Origin: Fodinibius halophilus
GTDB lineage: Bacteria; Bacteroidota; Rhodothermia; Balneolales; Balneolaceae
Reading direction: 5' to 3'
DNA length: 64,000 bases
NCBI RefSeq assembly: GCF_011059105.1
Contig: NZ_JAALLS010000014.1
Location: 1 to 64,000 of the forward strand
This document shows, piece after piece, positions 18,993 to 27,378 of this stretch (the stretch's first letter is position 1; every line of letters begins with the position of its first letter). A program made the translations under genes and the position numbers. A model generated the notes under the pieces. It was not told where the DNA came from. It saw nothing but the letters and a program-made list of their open reading frames with translations, and ran no database searches.

Positions 18993-19493
18993 ATGAAAAA
19001 CTATCTATTACTTCTGGGAATTGCTTTTATAGTATCTTGCGGGCAATCAATGGATACCGCACCGGCAACAGAAAAAGCTGTAAATAGGGTTTTGGATGAT
19101 TGGCATGCGGCGGCCGCTGATGCGGATTTTGAACGCTATTTTAATCATTTTGCCAGCGATAGCGCCATTTTTATGGGAACCGATGCCACAGAGCGTTGGA
19201 CGGTAGCAGAATTTCGCCCTTGGTCTAAACCTTACTTTGATCGTGGTAAGGCCTGGAGTTTTACACCGGTTGAAAGACATCTGTATTTTTCAGAAAATGG
19301 CACTACTGCTTGGTTTGATGAAGCCTTGGATACCCCGAACTTAGGTCCGGCTCGCGGTACCGGGGTCTTGATATCAAAAGGGGGAGAGTGGAAGATCGCC
19401 CACTATAACCTCTCTATTCCCATACCCAATGCCATTGCCGATACGGTTATAAAGCAGGTAGAACAGGCCTTGCAAGATACAACAGCACAGTAA
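18993..19493 (+). CDS. NTF2-like (SnoaL-type) lipoprotein
   Basis: A 166-residue lipoprotein with lipobox FIVSC (Cys at about 16). The mature part looks like a nuclear-transport-factor-2/SnoaL fold. VLDDWHAAAADADFERYFNHF is the typical start, DSAIFMGTDATERW the strand after it, and GTGVLISKGGEWKIAHYNLS the closing strands. Such proteins bind small hydrophobic ligands or serve as enzymes. No specific role is visible. It is immediately upstream of the M14 peptidase (29-base gap), so the two are probably cotranscribed. Confidence 0.83.
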   Translation: MKNYLLLLGIAFIVSCGQSMDTAPATEKAVNRVLDDWHAAAADADFERYFNHFASDSAIFMGTDATERWTVAEFRPWSKPYFDRGKAWSFTPVERHLYFSENGTTAWFDEALDTPNLGPARGTGVLISKGGEWKIAHYNLSIPIPNAIADTVIKQVEQALQDTTAQ

Positions 19494-19522
19494 GTTATTA
19501 CTAATAATCTATATAGTCGTTT

Positions 19523-22060
19523 ATGAGATTCTTAAAACCTCACTTCTTTTCTTTTTTATTATTTGGATTACTGATTTCTGTTTCAGCTACTGCTCAATCC
19601 CAGTTGCAATCTCCGGAAGATTTTTTGGGATATGAGCTGGGGAGCCAGTGGACTCCACATCATAAAGTAATGGACTACTTTTGGCATGTGGCTGAGCAGT
19701 CAGAGATGGTAAAGGCAAAAAAATATGGGGAAACCAACGAGGGTCGCGAGTTGATGCTGGCCTATGTTTCCAGCACCCAAAATGTGGAGAGGCTGGATGA
19801 GATTCGTAAGAATAATTTAAAACGTACCGGTCTGTTAGAAGGTAAGCCTAAGGCTGGTAATACCGCCATAGTTTGGCTGAGTTATAATGTGCACGGCAAC
19901 GAAACATCCAGTAGCGAGGCTGCGCTGAAGACCATTTATGAGCTGGTTCGCCTGGATAACCCAGATACCAAAGAGTGGCTGCAGAATACGGTGGTAGTGA
20001 TGGATCCGATGTTAAATCCTGATGGACGTGATCGATATGTGCACTGGTATAAAGAGACGGTAGGCGATTCTTTTAACGCATATGGGGAAGCCCGTGAACA
20101 TCATGAACCTTGGCCCGGCGGACGTACAAATCACTATTACTTTGATCTGAACCGAGATTGGGCTTGGTTGACCCAAAAAGAAAGTCGAGCAAGGGTAGAG
20201 GAGTTCCAGAAGTGGATGCCCCATATCCACGTTGATTTCCACGAACAGGGATATACTTCTCCATACTATTTTGCTCCAGCTGCTGAGCCTTTTCATAAGG
20301 CTATTACCGAGTGGCAGCGAGACTTCCAGTATACCATTGGTGAAAATCATGCGAAGTATTTTAATGAGAATAGCTGGCTTTACTTTACGCGCGAAGTTTT
20401 TGATCTCTTTTACCCCAGTTATGGCGATACGTATCCTATTTTTAACGGCTCTATTGGCATGACCTACGAGCAGGCCGGTGGCGGATATGCCGGTCTCGGA
20501 ATCAAGAAGCCGGTAGGGGATACGCTGACGCTGAAAGATCGATTGACCCATCACCATACTACAGGGTTGTCGACTGTGGAGATTAGTTCAAAGAATGCGG
20601 ATAAACTGGTTGATAATTTTGCAGACTATTTTGAAGAAGCTCAAAATAATCCCGAAGGTAAATACAAGACTTTTGTAATAGAAAAAGAGAACAATCCGGA
20701 TAAGCTACAGGCTCTATTTTCTCTCTTGGACAAGCATAAGGTAGAATATGGGCAGGCCGGGCAAAACGAAAATGTTTCAGCTTATAATTATAAGACCGGT
20801 CAAACACGGAGGGTGAGGGTAGAAAAAGGGGACTACTTGGTGAGTACCTACCAGCCTAAGGGGGTATTGGCGCGCATTTTGTTTGAACCCCGTCCGGAGC
20901 TGGCTGATTCCGTAACTTATGATATTACGGCTTGGTCACAGTATTATGCCTATGGACTAGACGGTTATGCTGTTCCGGAACAACTGGATGTAGAGGCGGC
21001 GCCGGCTCCCCAAAAAGAGATTAATAATACCGCTGATGAGAAAGCCTATGCTTACCTGGCAGAATGGAAAGACTTGTCAGATGTAGGACTCCTGGCCGAT
21101 CTGTTAAAGCATGATATTAAGGTTCGCTTTTCAGAAAAAGCATTTAAGATAGAAGGGCAAGATTATGCCCCCGGAACGTTGGTTATTACCCGATCAGATA
21201 ATAAGAATAGAGGCAAGGATTTTGAAAGGCTTGTTACCGAGCTGGCGACAAAGCATAATCAGCAGGTAGATGCGGTCTCAACCGGTTTTGTACAGTCAGG
21301 GGCCGATTTTGGTTCATCCTCGGTACGTTATCTCGAAAAGCCTCGTATCGCGCTGCTTTCCGGTGAAGGTACATCCTCTAACAGGGTTGGTGAAGTGTGG
21401 CACTATTTTGATAAACAGATCAACTATCCTGTTACCCTTGTTGATACTGACTACTTTAGTAGCGTGAACCTGGATAATTATGAGGTGCTTATTATGGCCT
21501 CCGGCTATTACGGTAGTGAAATTGACAGTAGCCAATTTGATGAGCTGCGGAATTGGATTTCGGAAGGCGGTAAGTTAATTGCTTTGCAGGGAGCAAATAG
21601 CTACCTGGCCGGCAAAGATGGATTTAATATTGAAAACAAGTCGGATGATGGGAATGGTGGAGATTCTCCTGATTCCGGTACAGTGCTTGATGAATATGGA
21701 GATCAGCAGCGAGAACGTATCTCCGGCTTTAACAGCGGATCGATTTTTAAAATTAGTTTGGATAACAGTCATCCCTTGGCCTTTGGATATGATGATCATT
21801 ATTTCTCCCTGAAGCTTAATGCCGATGCATATAGCTATCTTGAAGACGGGTGGAATGTTGGGGTAGCAAAAGGGGATGCCCGGATGAGCGGTTTTGTTGG
21901 ATATAAAGCCAAAGAAAAGCTTCGCAACACTCTTACTTTTGGTGTTCAGGAGATGGGGAGTGGTTCGGTAGTATATATGGTTGATAATCCCCTGTTCCGG
22001 GCTTTTTGGTATAATGGGAAGCTTCTTTTTGGCAATGCAGTGTTTATGGTAGGGCAGTAG
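19523..22060 (+). CDS. Secreted M14 family zinc carboxypeptidase-like protein
   Basis: An 845-residue exported metallopeptidase (signal peptide ending SATAQ). The zinc ligands appear in NVHGNETSSSEA (HxxE) and in HIHVDFHEQGY. The substrate-binding region has LNPDGRDRY and FDLNRDWAW, and the probable catalytic Glu is in GMTYEQAGGG. The remaining 500 or so residues form a C-terminal extension including a glutamine-amidotransferase-like segment (VLIMASGYYGS...LRNWISEGGKLIALQGANSYL, shown in parts). This domain order is common among Bacteroidota M14 enzymes, thought to trim peptides in the periplasm or outside. The exact substrate is unknown. Confidence 0.9.
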   Translation: MRFLKPHFFSFLLFGLLISVSATAQSQLQSPEDFLGYELGSQWTPHHKVMDYFWHVAEQSEMVKAKKYGETNEGRELMLAYVSSTQNVERLDEIRKNNLKRTGLLEGKPKAGNTAIVWLSYNVHGNETSSSEAALKTIYELVRLDNPDTKEWLQNTVVVMDPMLNPDGRDRYVHWYKETVGDSFNAYGEAREHHEPWPGGRTNHYYFDLNRDWAWLTQKESRARVEEFQKWMPHIHVDFHEQGYTSPYYFAPAAEPFHKAITEWQRDFQYTIGENHAKYFNENSWLYFTREVFDLFYPSYGDTYPIFNGSIGMTYEQAGGGYAGLGIKKPVGDTLTLKDRLTHHHTTGLSTVEISSKNADKLVDNFADYFEEAQNNPEGKYKTFVIEKENNPDKLQALFSLLDKHKVEYGQAGQNENVSAYNYKTGQTRRVRVEKGDYLVSTYQPKGVLARILFEPRPELADSVTYDITAWSQYYAYGLDGYAVPEQLDVEAAPAPQKEINNTADEKAYAYLAEWKDLSDVGLLADLLKHDIKVRFSEKAFKIEGQDYAPGTLVITRSDNKNRGKDFERLVTELATKHNQQVDAVSTGFVQSGADFGSSSVRYLEKPRIALLSGEGTSSNRVGEVWHYFDKQINYPVTLVDTDYFSSVNLDNYEVLIMASGYYGSEIDSSQFDELRNWISEGGKLIALQGANSYLAGKDGFNIENKSDDGNGGDSPDSGTVLDEYGDQQRERISGFNSGSIFKISLDNSHPLAFGYDDHYFSLKLNADAYSYLEDGWNVGVAKGDARMSGFVGYKAKEKLRNTLTFGVQEMGSGSVVYMVDNPLFRAFWYNGKLLFGNAVFMVGQ

Positions 22061-22070
22061 TGTTACTATA

Positions 22071-22234
22071 GGGCTTTGCAAAACTAGTCACCTCTTGTCA
22101 TGCTGTCCACCGGCTGGCGGATCAGCATCTCATATACCTGTTATTAGCATTAAAACTGAGATCCTGAACTGATTACTACGCCAAGGCTTCGTAGCACAGG
22201 TTCAGGATGACATGCTGGGTTTGGTAAAGCTCCC
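22071..22234. mobile_element. MITE-like element, 164-bp variant
   Basis: Bounded by GGGCTTTGCAAAAC on the left and the inverted GTTTGGTAAAGCTCCC on the right, and flanked by perfect 7-bp direct repeats TACTATA (22064-22070 and 22235-22241). The ends match the 127-bp elements at 36236, 51055 and 63718, but the interior is different and contains its own hairpin. No coding sequence. The left flank lies 4 bases after the M14 peptidase stop codon. Confidence 0.82.
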
Positions 22235-22241
22235 TACTATA

Positions 22242-22785
22242 ATTCTTCTTGTTTCGATGCTCTGGGTTGGCTTGATATTTTGGGTAAGCTCCCATCTCTC
22301 GTCGGACGGCTGGGGTTGCCGTCCGGCGAATAGATACCATGGCAGGCGTTGATTTAAAAGTTTAAAAGCAGTCTCCCTTTCTTAGTCCGCGTAATATCGA
22401 AAAGGCAATAAAAAATCTTCCTTGTGGCACTAAGGATGAAAGAATTGGTAGTGTAAACGGAAGGAGGTGCAGCTATGCGCCTCGAAGTTTTAACGTAGTG
22501 GCGGAGGATGGTCACTTTTGTATTGTTTCGATGCTTTAGCGGTAGTTGGCTCTGCGTCGGACCGAACTTCTCACCATGTGTGTGAATTCTTTCAGTCAAG
22601 AAAAACAAACACCTACATCTTGCCTCATTCCCAAAGCCAATAGTTAGTATATTTTTCAGCTTTTTGCTTTCCCACCTAACGAGGGCTTACCCCATCCGTC
22701 GAGGGAAAGCGGTAATTTATATATCTTATCTTTTGAAACTTCCGCGATAGGCCCTTATCTTTGGGCGCATTCTAACTATACCCAA
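22242..22785. other. Intergenic region upstream of the TPP riboswitch
   Basis: About 540 bp. It has a GGACGGC...GCCGTCC hairpin near 22298-22323 and no reading frame I would call. The last part must contain the promoter for the riboswitch-controlled receptor. Confidence 0.45.
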
Positions 22786-22862
22786 GGTTGGGGGTGCTTG
22801 CAATAGCAGGCTGAGATCATACCCTGAGAACCTGAACCGATTAAGATCGGCGTAGGGAAACC
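22786..22862 (+). promoter_or_regulatory. TPP riboswitch (THI element)
   Basis: A canonical thiamine-pyrophosphate aptamer. GGGGGTGC and GCAGGCTGAGA form the pyrimidine-sensing arm, followed by ACCCTGAGAACCTGAACCGA, then GATCGGCGTAGGGAA. The closing P1 stem can form from GGTT (22786-22789) and AACC (22859-22862). TPP binding represses the downstream gene in this family. It sits 108 bp before the start of a TonB-dependent receptor, making that receptor a likely thiamine or thiamine-precursor importer. Confidence 0.96.
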
Positions 22863-22932
22863 ATGGCAGCGGTAGTGCTCCAAATATTGGTGTACGCTTC
22901 TGCCGGATTGATCAGCATTTCTTGCAAGTTCA

Positions 22933-22965
22933 TCTCCCGCTCTTATGAATCCTATAAGACGGAGG
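22933..22965 (+). promoter_or_regulatory. Putative ribosome-binding-site sequestering hairpin
   Basis: TCTTAT (22941-22946) pairs with ATAAGA (22954-22959), and CCG (22937-22939) with CGG (22960-22962). Continued by TCT pairing with AGG, this places most of the Shine-Dalgarno GGAGGA (22961-22966) inside a stem, 5 bases before the ATG of the receptor gene. Pairing was worked out by eye. It fits translational control by the upstream TPP aptamer. Confidence 0.55.
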
Positions 22966-22970
22966 AACTT

Positions 22971-25421
22971 ATGTATTCCAAACTATTACAAACAACAGCA
23001 TTTTTATGCTTATTTATGGCGATGAGCTCGGTGCTTGTGGCCCAAACAATAACCGGTACTGTTACCGATGCCCAAAGCAATGAGCCGCTGGCCGGTGCTA
23101 ATATCATTCAGCTCAATACCGGTAATGGAGTATCGGCGGATAATAACGGTGAATTTAGCCTGACGTTACAAGATGGCGAATCGTCTAAGATAAAGGTGAC
23201 TTTTGTTGGCTTTAAATCCAAAATTATTGATACCGCAGAAAGGGATGAAGAGCTTACTATCACCTTAGTGTCCAATACGATAAACAGTAACGAGGTTTTT
23301 GTGAAGGCGCTTCGCGTTGATGAAGCCTCTCCCATGGCATTTGATAATGTAAGCCGCACAGACATCGAAGAGAAGAACCTGGGGCAGGATATGCCCTATA
23401 TGATGAGCAGTTCACCCTCGGTGACTACAACTTCTGATGCCGGGGCCGGAGTCGGTTATACCGGCATGCGCATTCGTGGTGTTGACCAGGCACGGATTAA
23501 TGTGACCATTAATGGAATTCCGCTGAATGATGCGGAATCTCATGGTGTGTACTGGGTTGATATCCCGGATCTGGCATCATCAGTTGAAAATATCCAGATA
23601 CAGCGTGGAGTCGGTACCTCTACAAACGGGGCCGCCGCTTTTGGTGCTACCGTAAATGTGCAGACCTCACAAATGAAAAACGAAGCCTATGGCAAGGTCA
23701 ATACCGGCTTGGGATCATTTAATACCCAGAAAGCAAATGTGATGCTGGGGTCGGGCCTTATGGATAATGGTTGGCAGTTCGAAGGACGTCTCTCAAAAAT
23801 TACTTCTGACGGATATATCGACCGGGCGTCATCAGACTTAAAGTCGTTTTACCTTTCGGCTGCCAAGCATGGTGAGCGAAGTTTATTACGAGCTGATGTG
23901 TTTTCCGGCAAAGAGAAAACCTACCACGCTTGGAATGGGGTGCCCGAAAGTGAGGTCGAAAGCGGAAACCGAACCTATAACTCTGCAGGTACAGGAAAGC
24001 CGGGTGAACCCTATGAAAATCAAACCGATAACTACCAGCAGGATCATTACCAGCTGCATTATTTCTATGAGCTGGCCGATAACTGGAATGTCAATGCTTC
24101 ACTCCATTATACCTATGGACGTGGTTACTACGAAGAATATAAAGCCGATCAGAAGTTTGACGAATACAGCATAGATTCTATTCAATTTCCGGATACCACG
24201 ATATCGAGTAGTGATTTGGTACGTCGTAAGTGGCTGGATAATCATTTCTACGGAACGGTATTTTCAACGAGCTATGAGTCTGATGTATGGTCGCTTACGT
24301 TAGGTGGGGGCTATAATGAGTATGATGGCGATCACTTTGGAGAAGTGGTCTGGGCAGAGTATGCCGGCAATACCGATGTAGAAAACCGTTATTATGATAA
24401 TAATGGCTTTAAGACTGACTTCAATACCTATCTTAAGGGGCAATATTATGTAACGGAGGATCTTACACTCTATGCCGATGCTCAAATCCGTAACGTTACG
24501 TATGAGTTTTTGGGTAAGGATCGGATAAAAGACCAAAATGGCAATTACAATGTTGTTGATGTCCGGCAAGAAGACAAGTTAACTTTTCTGAATCCCAAGG
24601 CCGGGCTTACATATAATAAAGGCAACCACCGTGCCTATCTTTCGTTCAGTGTGGCAAATAAAGAGCCCACTCGTGAGGAATATGTGGATTCTACGCCGGA
24701 AAGTCGTCCTAAGTATGAAACCCTCTACGACTGGGAAGCCGGCTACAAAGGTAGTTTCAATCGTTTCTTTGTAGGCGCCAACCTTTACTATATGGATTAT
24801 AAAAATCAGCTTATTTTAACCGGTGAAATCAATGATACAGGCTCTGCTATACGCCAGAATGTAGATGACAGCTATAGAGCAGGTATTGAATTGCAGGCCG
24901 GAGTTGAAATATTAGAGGGGCTGGAGTGGAATGGAAATGCTACGTTTAGTAAGAATAAAATAAAAGAGTACGAACAGTTTACTCAAGTTCTCAAATACAT
25001 AAATGGGGAGTTAAAAGCTGTAGGTACAAAGAGCAGAGGAGTTTTTAAAGATACTGATATTTCATTTTCGCCTAACTTTATTGGTAATTCAAAGCTTCGT
25101 TTTCAACAAGCTGGCTTTTCTGCTGTATTAAATACGAAGTATGTGAGTCGGCAGTACCTTGATAATACTCAAGCTAAGAGCAGGTCTATTGATCCCTACT
25201 TTGTTAATGATCTGCGCATAGGATATAGCTGGGAAGAAGTACCTATGGTAGAAAATATTGAGGCCAACTTTGTGGTCAATAATATTTTCAATGAAATGTA
25301 TGAAAACAAAGGATATGTCTGGGATTATGTATCAGCAGAAACCAACGACTACAATTATTACAATTATTACTATCCGCAGGCCGGACGCAATTTTATGCTC
25401 CAGCTTTCGTTTACCTTTTAG
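22971..25421 (+). CDS. TonB-dependent receptor, likely thiamine-related transporter
   Basis: Outer-membrane receptor of about 816 residues. After a signal peptide (MYSKLLQTTAFLCLFMAM, cleavage near LVAQ) comes a carboxypeptidase-regulatory-like domain (TITGTVTDAQSNEPLAGANI) typical of Bacteroidota receptors. The plug domain follows (MRIRGVDQARINVTINGIPL, RGVGTSTNGAAAFGATV), then a 22-strand-type barrel ending in NFMLQLSFTF with a terminal Phe. The start ATG 22971 follows a strong GGAGGA. An in-frame ATG at 22863 lies within the riboswitch leader and is rejected. TPP-riboswitch control points to thiamine or a precursor as substrate. No inner-membrane thiamine transporter lies next to it. Confidence 0.93.
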   Translation: MYSKLLQTTAFLCLFMAMSSVLVAQTITGTVTDAQSNEPLAGANIIQLNTGNGVSADNNGEFSLTLQDGESSKIKVTFVGFKSKIIDTAERDEELTITLVSNTINSNEVFVKALRVDEASPMAFDNVSRTDIEEKNLGQDMPYMMSSSPSVTTTSDAGAGVGYTGMRIRGVDQARINVTINGIPLNDAESHGVYWVDIPDLASSVENIQIQRGVGTSTNGAAAFGATVNVQTSQMKNEAYGKVNTGLGSFNTQKANVMLGSGLMDNGWQFEGRLSKITSDGYIDRASSDLKSFYLSAAKHGERSLLRADVFSGKEKTYHAWNGVPESEVESGNRTYNSAGTGKPGEPYENQTDNYQQDHYQLHYFYELADNWNVNASLHYTYGRGYYEEYKADQKFDEYSIDSIQFPDTTISSSDLVRRKWLDNHFYGTVFSTSYESDVWSLTLGGGYNEYDGDHFGEVVWAEYAGNTDVENRYYDNNGFKTDFNTYLKGQYYVTEDLTLYADAQIRNVTYEFLGKDRIKDQNGNYNVVDVRQEDKLTFLNPKAGLTYNKGNHRAYLSFSVANKEPTREEYVDSTPESRPKYETLYDWEAGYKGSFNRFFVGANLYYMDYKNQLILTGEINDTGSAIRQNVDDSYRAGIELQAGVEILEGLEWNGNATFSKNKIKEYEQFTQVLKYINGELKAVGTKSRGVFKDTDISFSPNFIGNSKLRFQQAGFSAVLNTKYVSRQYLDNTQAKSRSIDPYFVNDLRIGYSWEEVPMVENIEANFVVNNIFNEMYENKGYVWDYVSAETNDYNYYNYYYPQAGRNFMLQLSFTF

Positions 25422-25454
25422 ATAGACGTTGTGTTAGGTTAGTGTAAGAGTGAG

Positions 25455-25486
25455 AAGGCAGGTCGAAAGGCCTGCCTTTTTCTTTT
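25455..25486 (+). terminator. Terminator after the TonB receptor gene
   Basis: AAGGCAGG and CCTGCCTT pair around a short loop, followed by TTTCTTTT, about 35 bases beyond the receptor stop codon. Confidence 0.85.
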
Positions 25487-25525
25487 AGATAAGCTTTTGA
25501 AGCAAGTTCTTGATTAGCAGCTAAT

Positions 25526-26428
25526 TTATTTTTCAGTACGATTATATAAAGTATCCATTTGTTTATTTTGATATGGTGAGGTGGGCTTACTATCAATAAC
25601 CTGGATGAAAATAGCTCCGCTGATAATAAAAATAGCTGATATAATTTCCGGTAGAGAGGGGTTTTCTCCAATGCTGAGCCAGGCAATGAGCAGGGCGGCG
25701 ATAGGTACCAAATTGCCATAGAGTACTACCTGGGTAGGCCCAAGCTTTTTAAGTGCCCGTACTTTGATCCATTGCCCGAGTCCTACTCCTATACCCCCAC
25801 CGGCCAGGATTGCAAACCAGGTCCAGGGGCCGAGTGATAGCCAGCTTACCTCGACTAATGCAGGCGATGCAATAAAAAGATAGAGTGTGCCTCCTATAGC
25901 TGTACGAAGAGCCACTATCGGAATTGGGCCATATTCCCGTGCCAGGGGTTTGATCAAATGTAGCTCAATGATGGTTAGAATGAGGGCAATAATTAGGATA
26001 ACATCTCCCAACCAGTAGCCTTGCTCGGGTCGCAAGCCATCCCATCCCAAAATAAATGTTCCGGTTACTGCAAACAAAACCCCGAGGAAACCATAAGTTC
26101 CCATCTGTTCTGTTCGTAAAAAATATCCGCATGCTGTGCTAACTGCGGGTCCCAGTGCCAGCCATAAAGAAGCTCGTGCTCCATGGGTAAGCCCAAGCCC
26201 TTCAATGCCCAACCAGGGGGCAAGAGTAGCACCAACAACAGAGATAAGTATCAGCCGTGGCCAATGTTTCTTTTTAATACTGGGAAGAAAGGAGACGGAA
26301 TTTTTTTTATGTCCTGATTCGGCACGGTACTGCAGGTATAGCACTAAAAACATAGCTAACCCTCCCATTGCAAAACGGGATACACTGAAAGAGATAGGAG
26401 ACATCTCTTTCAGTGCAATTTCCGCCAA
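25526..26428 (-). CDS. EamA/DMT family transporter with anomalous 5' end
   Basis: Drug/metabolite-transporter superfamily permease, with two EamA halves and about ten membrane helices expected. From the listed TTG start the protein has 300 residues and begins AEIALKEMSPISFSVSRFAMGG, which is the end of helix 1 and helix 2. Upstream in the same frame, 34 codons up to a stop at 26531-26533 encode ILILFTFLWGANFIL, the canonical EamA helix 1 with its LWGxNF signature, but no ATG, GTG, TTG or CTG occurs there. Either translation starts at a rare codon such as ATT or ATC, or a small indel has broken the 5' end. It follows the DUF2911 gene closely. Substrate unknown. Confidence 0.8.
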   Translation of the reverse strand: MAEIALKEMSPISFSVSRFAMGGLAMFLVLYLQYRAESGHKKNSVSFLPSIKKKHWPRLILISVVGATLAPWLGIEGLGLTHGARASLWLALGPAVSTACGYFLRTEQMGTYGFLGVLFAVTGTFILGWDGLRPEQGYWLGDVILIIALILTIIELHLIKPLAREYGPIPIVALRTAIGGTLYLFIASPALVEVSWLSLGPWTWFAILAGGGIGVGLGQWIKVRALKKLGPTQVVLYGNLVPIAALLIAWLSIGENPSLPEIISAIFIISGAIFIQVIDSKPTSPYQNKQMDTLYNRTEK

Positions 26429-26541
26429 AATAAAGTTGGCTCCCCAAAGAAAGGTGAATAAAATGAGAATACTGTGATGAGGCCAGATCCCACCATCAGA
26501 TGTGTTGGTATTTTGAGTATCTCTTTGGATCTATCGTCAGG

Positions 26542-27087
26542 TTATACCTTAATTGTAAAGGGCACCTTGGTCTCATCCCAATGCAGTACTACCGTCGCCT
26601 TTTTATTTGTGACTTCTTCGAAATAGAACATCATGCGCTCACGGTAGTCTGCTTTTTGAGGTTCAACGGTGAATCGAAAAAGATCTTTACTTTTATTGTA
26701 TTGGGTACCCCAGGAAAGTTTGGTATTAATAATAATGGTCCATTTATCTTTGCCGGGAATGGTATAAAGAGAGTAGGTACCTGCTTTTAGCTTATTACCT
26801 TCTATAGTAACGTCCTTAGAGACTACAAGTGCTGTAGACTCATTAGCCCCGGTACGCCATACATCTCCATAGGGTACAAGCTCGCCGAAAATTTCTCGGT
26901 TATTAACTGCTGGTCTTCCATAAGTAAAGGTTATATCAGTAGTACCTATTGTTTGACTAACCGTGGCATTGGGGCTGGTTCTGGGTTCTTCGTTGCCCCG
27001 TTCCTGGGCCCAGTTCGTAGAGGTGATCGTTAAGCCCAACAGAAGTATTAGACCAACCTTGAGTGATAGTTTTTTTAGTAGATCCAT
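26542..27087 (-). CDS. Secreted DUF2911 protein
   Basis: A 181-residue exported protein (signal peptide to about residue 27, ending NWAQ). It carries the DUF2911 signatures ITFTYGRPAVNNREIFGELV, PYGDVWRTGANEST and AGTYSLYTIPGKDKWTII. The family is frequent in Bacteroidota and of unknown function. The domain covers nearly the whole mature chain. It lies directly upstream of the EamA transporter on the same strand and is probably the first gene of that pair. Confidence 0.88.
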   Translation of the reverse strand: MDLLKKLSLKVGLILLLGLTITSTNWAQERGNEEPRTSPNATVSQTIGTTDITFTYGRPAVNNREIFGELVPYGDVWRTGANESTALVVSKDVTIEGNKLKAGTYSLYTIPGKDKWTIIINTKLSWGTQYNKSKDLFRFTVEPQKADYRERMMFYFEEVTNKKATVVLHWDETKVPFTIKV

Positions 27088-27378
27088 AAGTGTAGAATTT
27101 TACTGCGGTTTATTAATCACATTATTTAACTAAAAACAGGAGCTCTTTGTTCGTCATGCAATATGAGTATATCGTTGCTAGTATAGCATAGCAATTTTTT
27201 TTACAGGATTATACAGTTCTGTTGGTACCTCACAGGTTATGCAACTTTTTTCATCTCAATTATGGCTGTATATGGGATCTGAGTTATAATAATTATATAG
27301 TATTAATATTTTTTAATATATTGGTTCGTATATATAGCTCATTCATTTTAAAAGTTGTTTTTGGTATTTGGGGACACA

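Noticed and set aside
22863-22970. In-frame ATG at 22863 as start of the TonB receptor
   Set aside because: It lies at the base of the riboswitch, has no ribosome-binding site, and the residues added do not form a signal peptide, whereas ATG 22971 has GGAGGA and a signal sequence.
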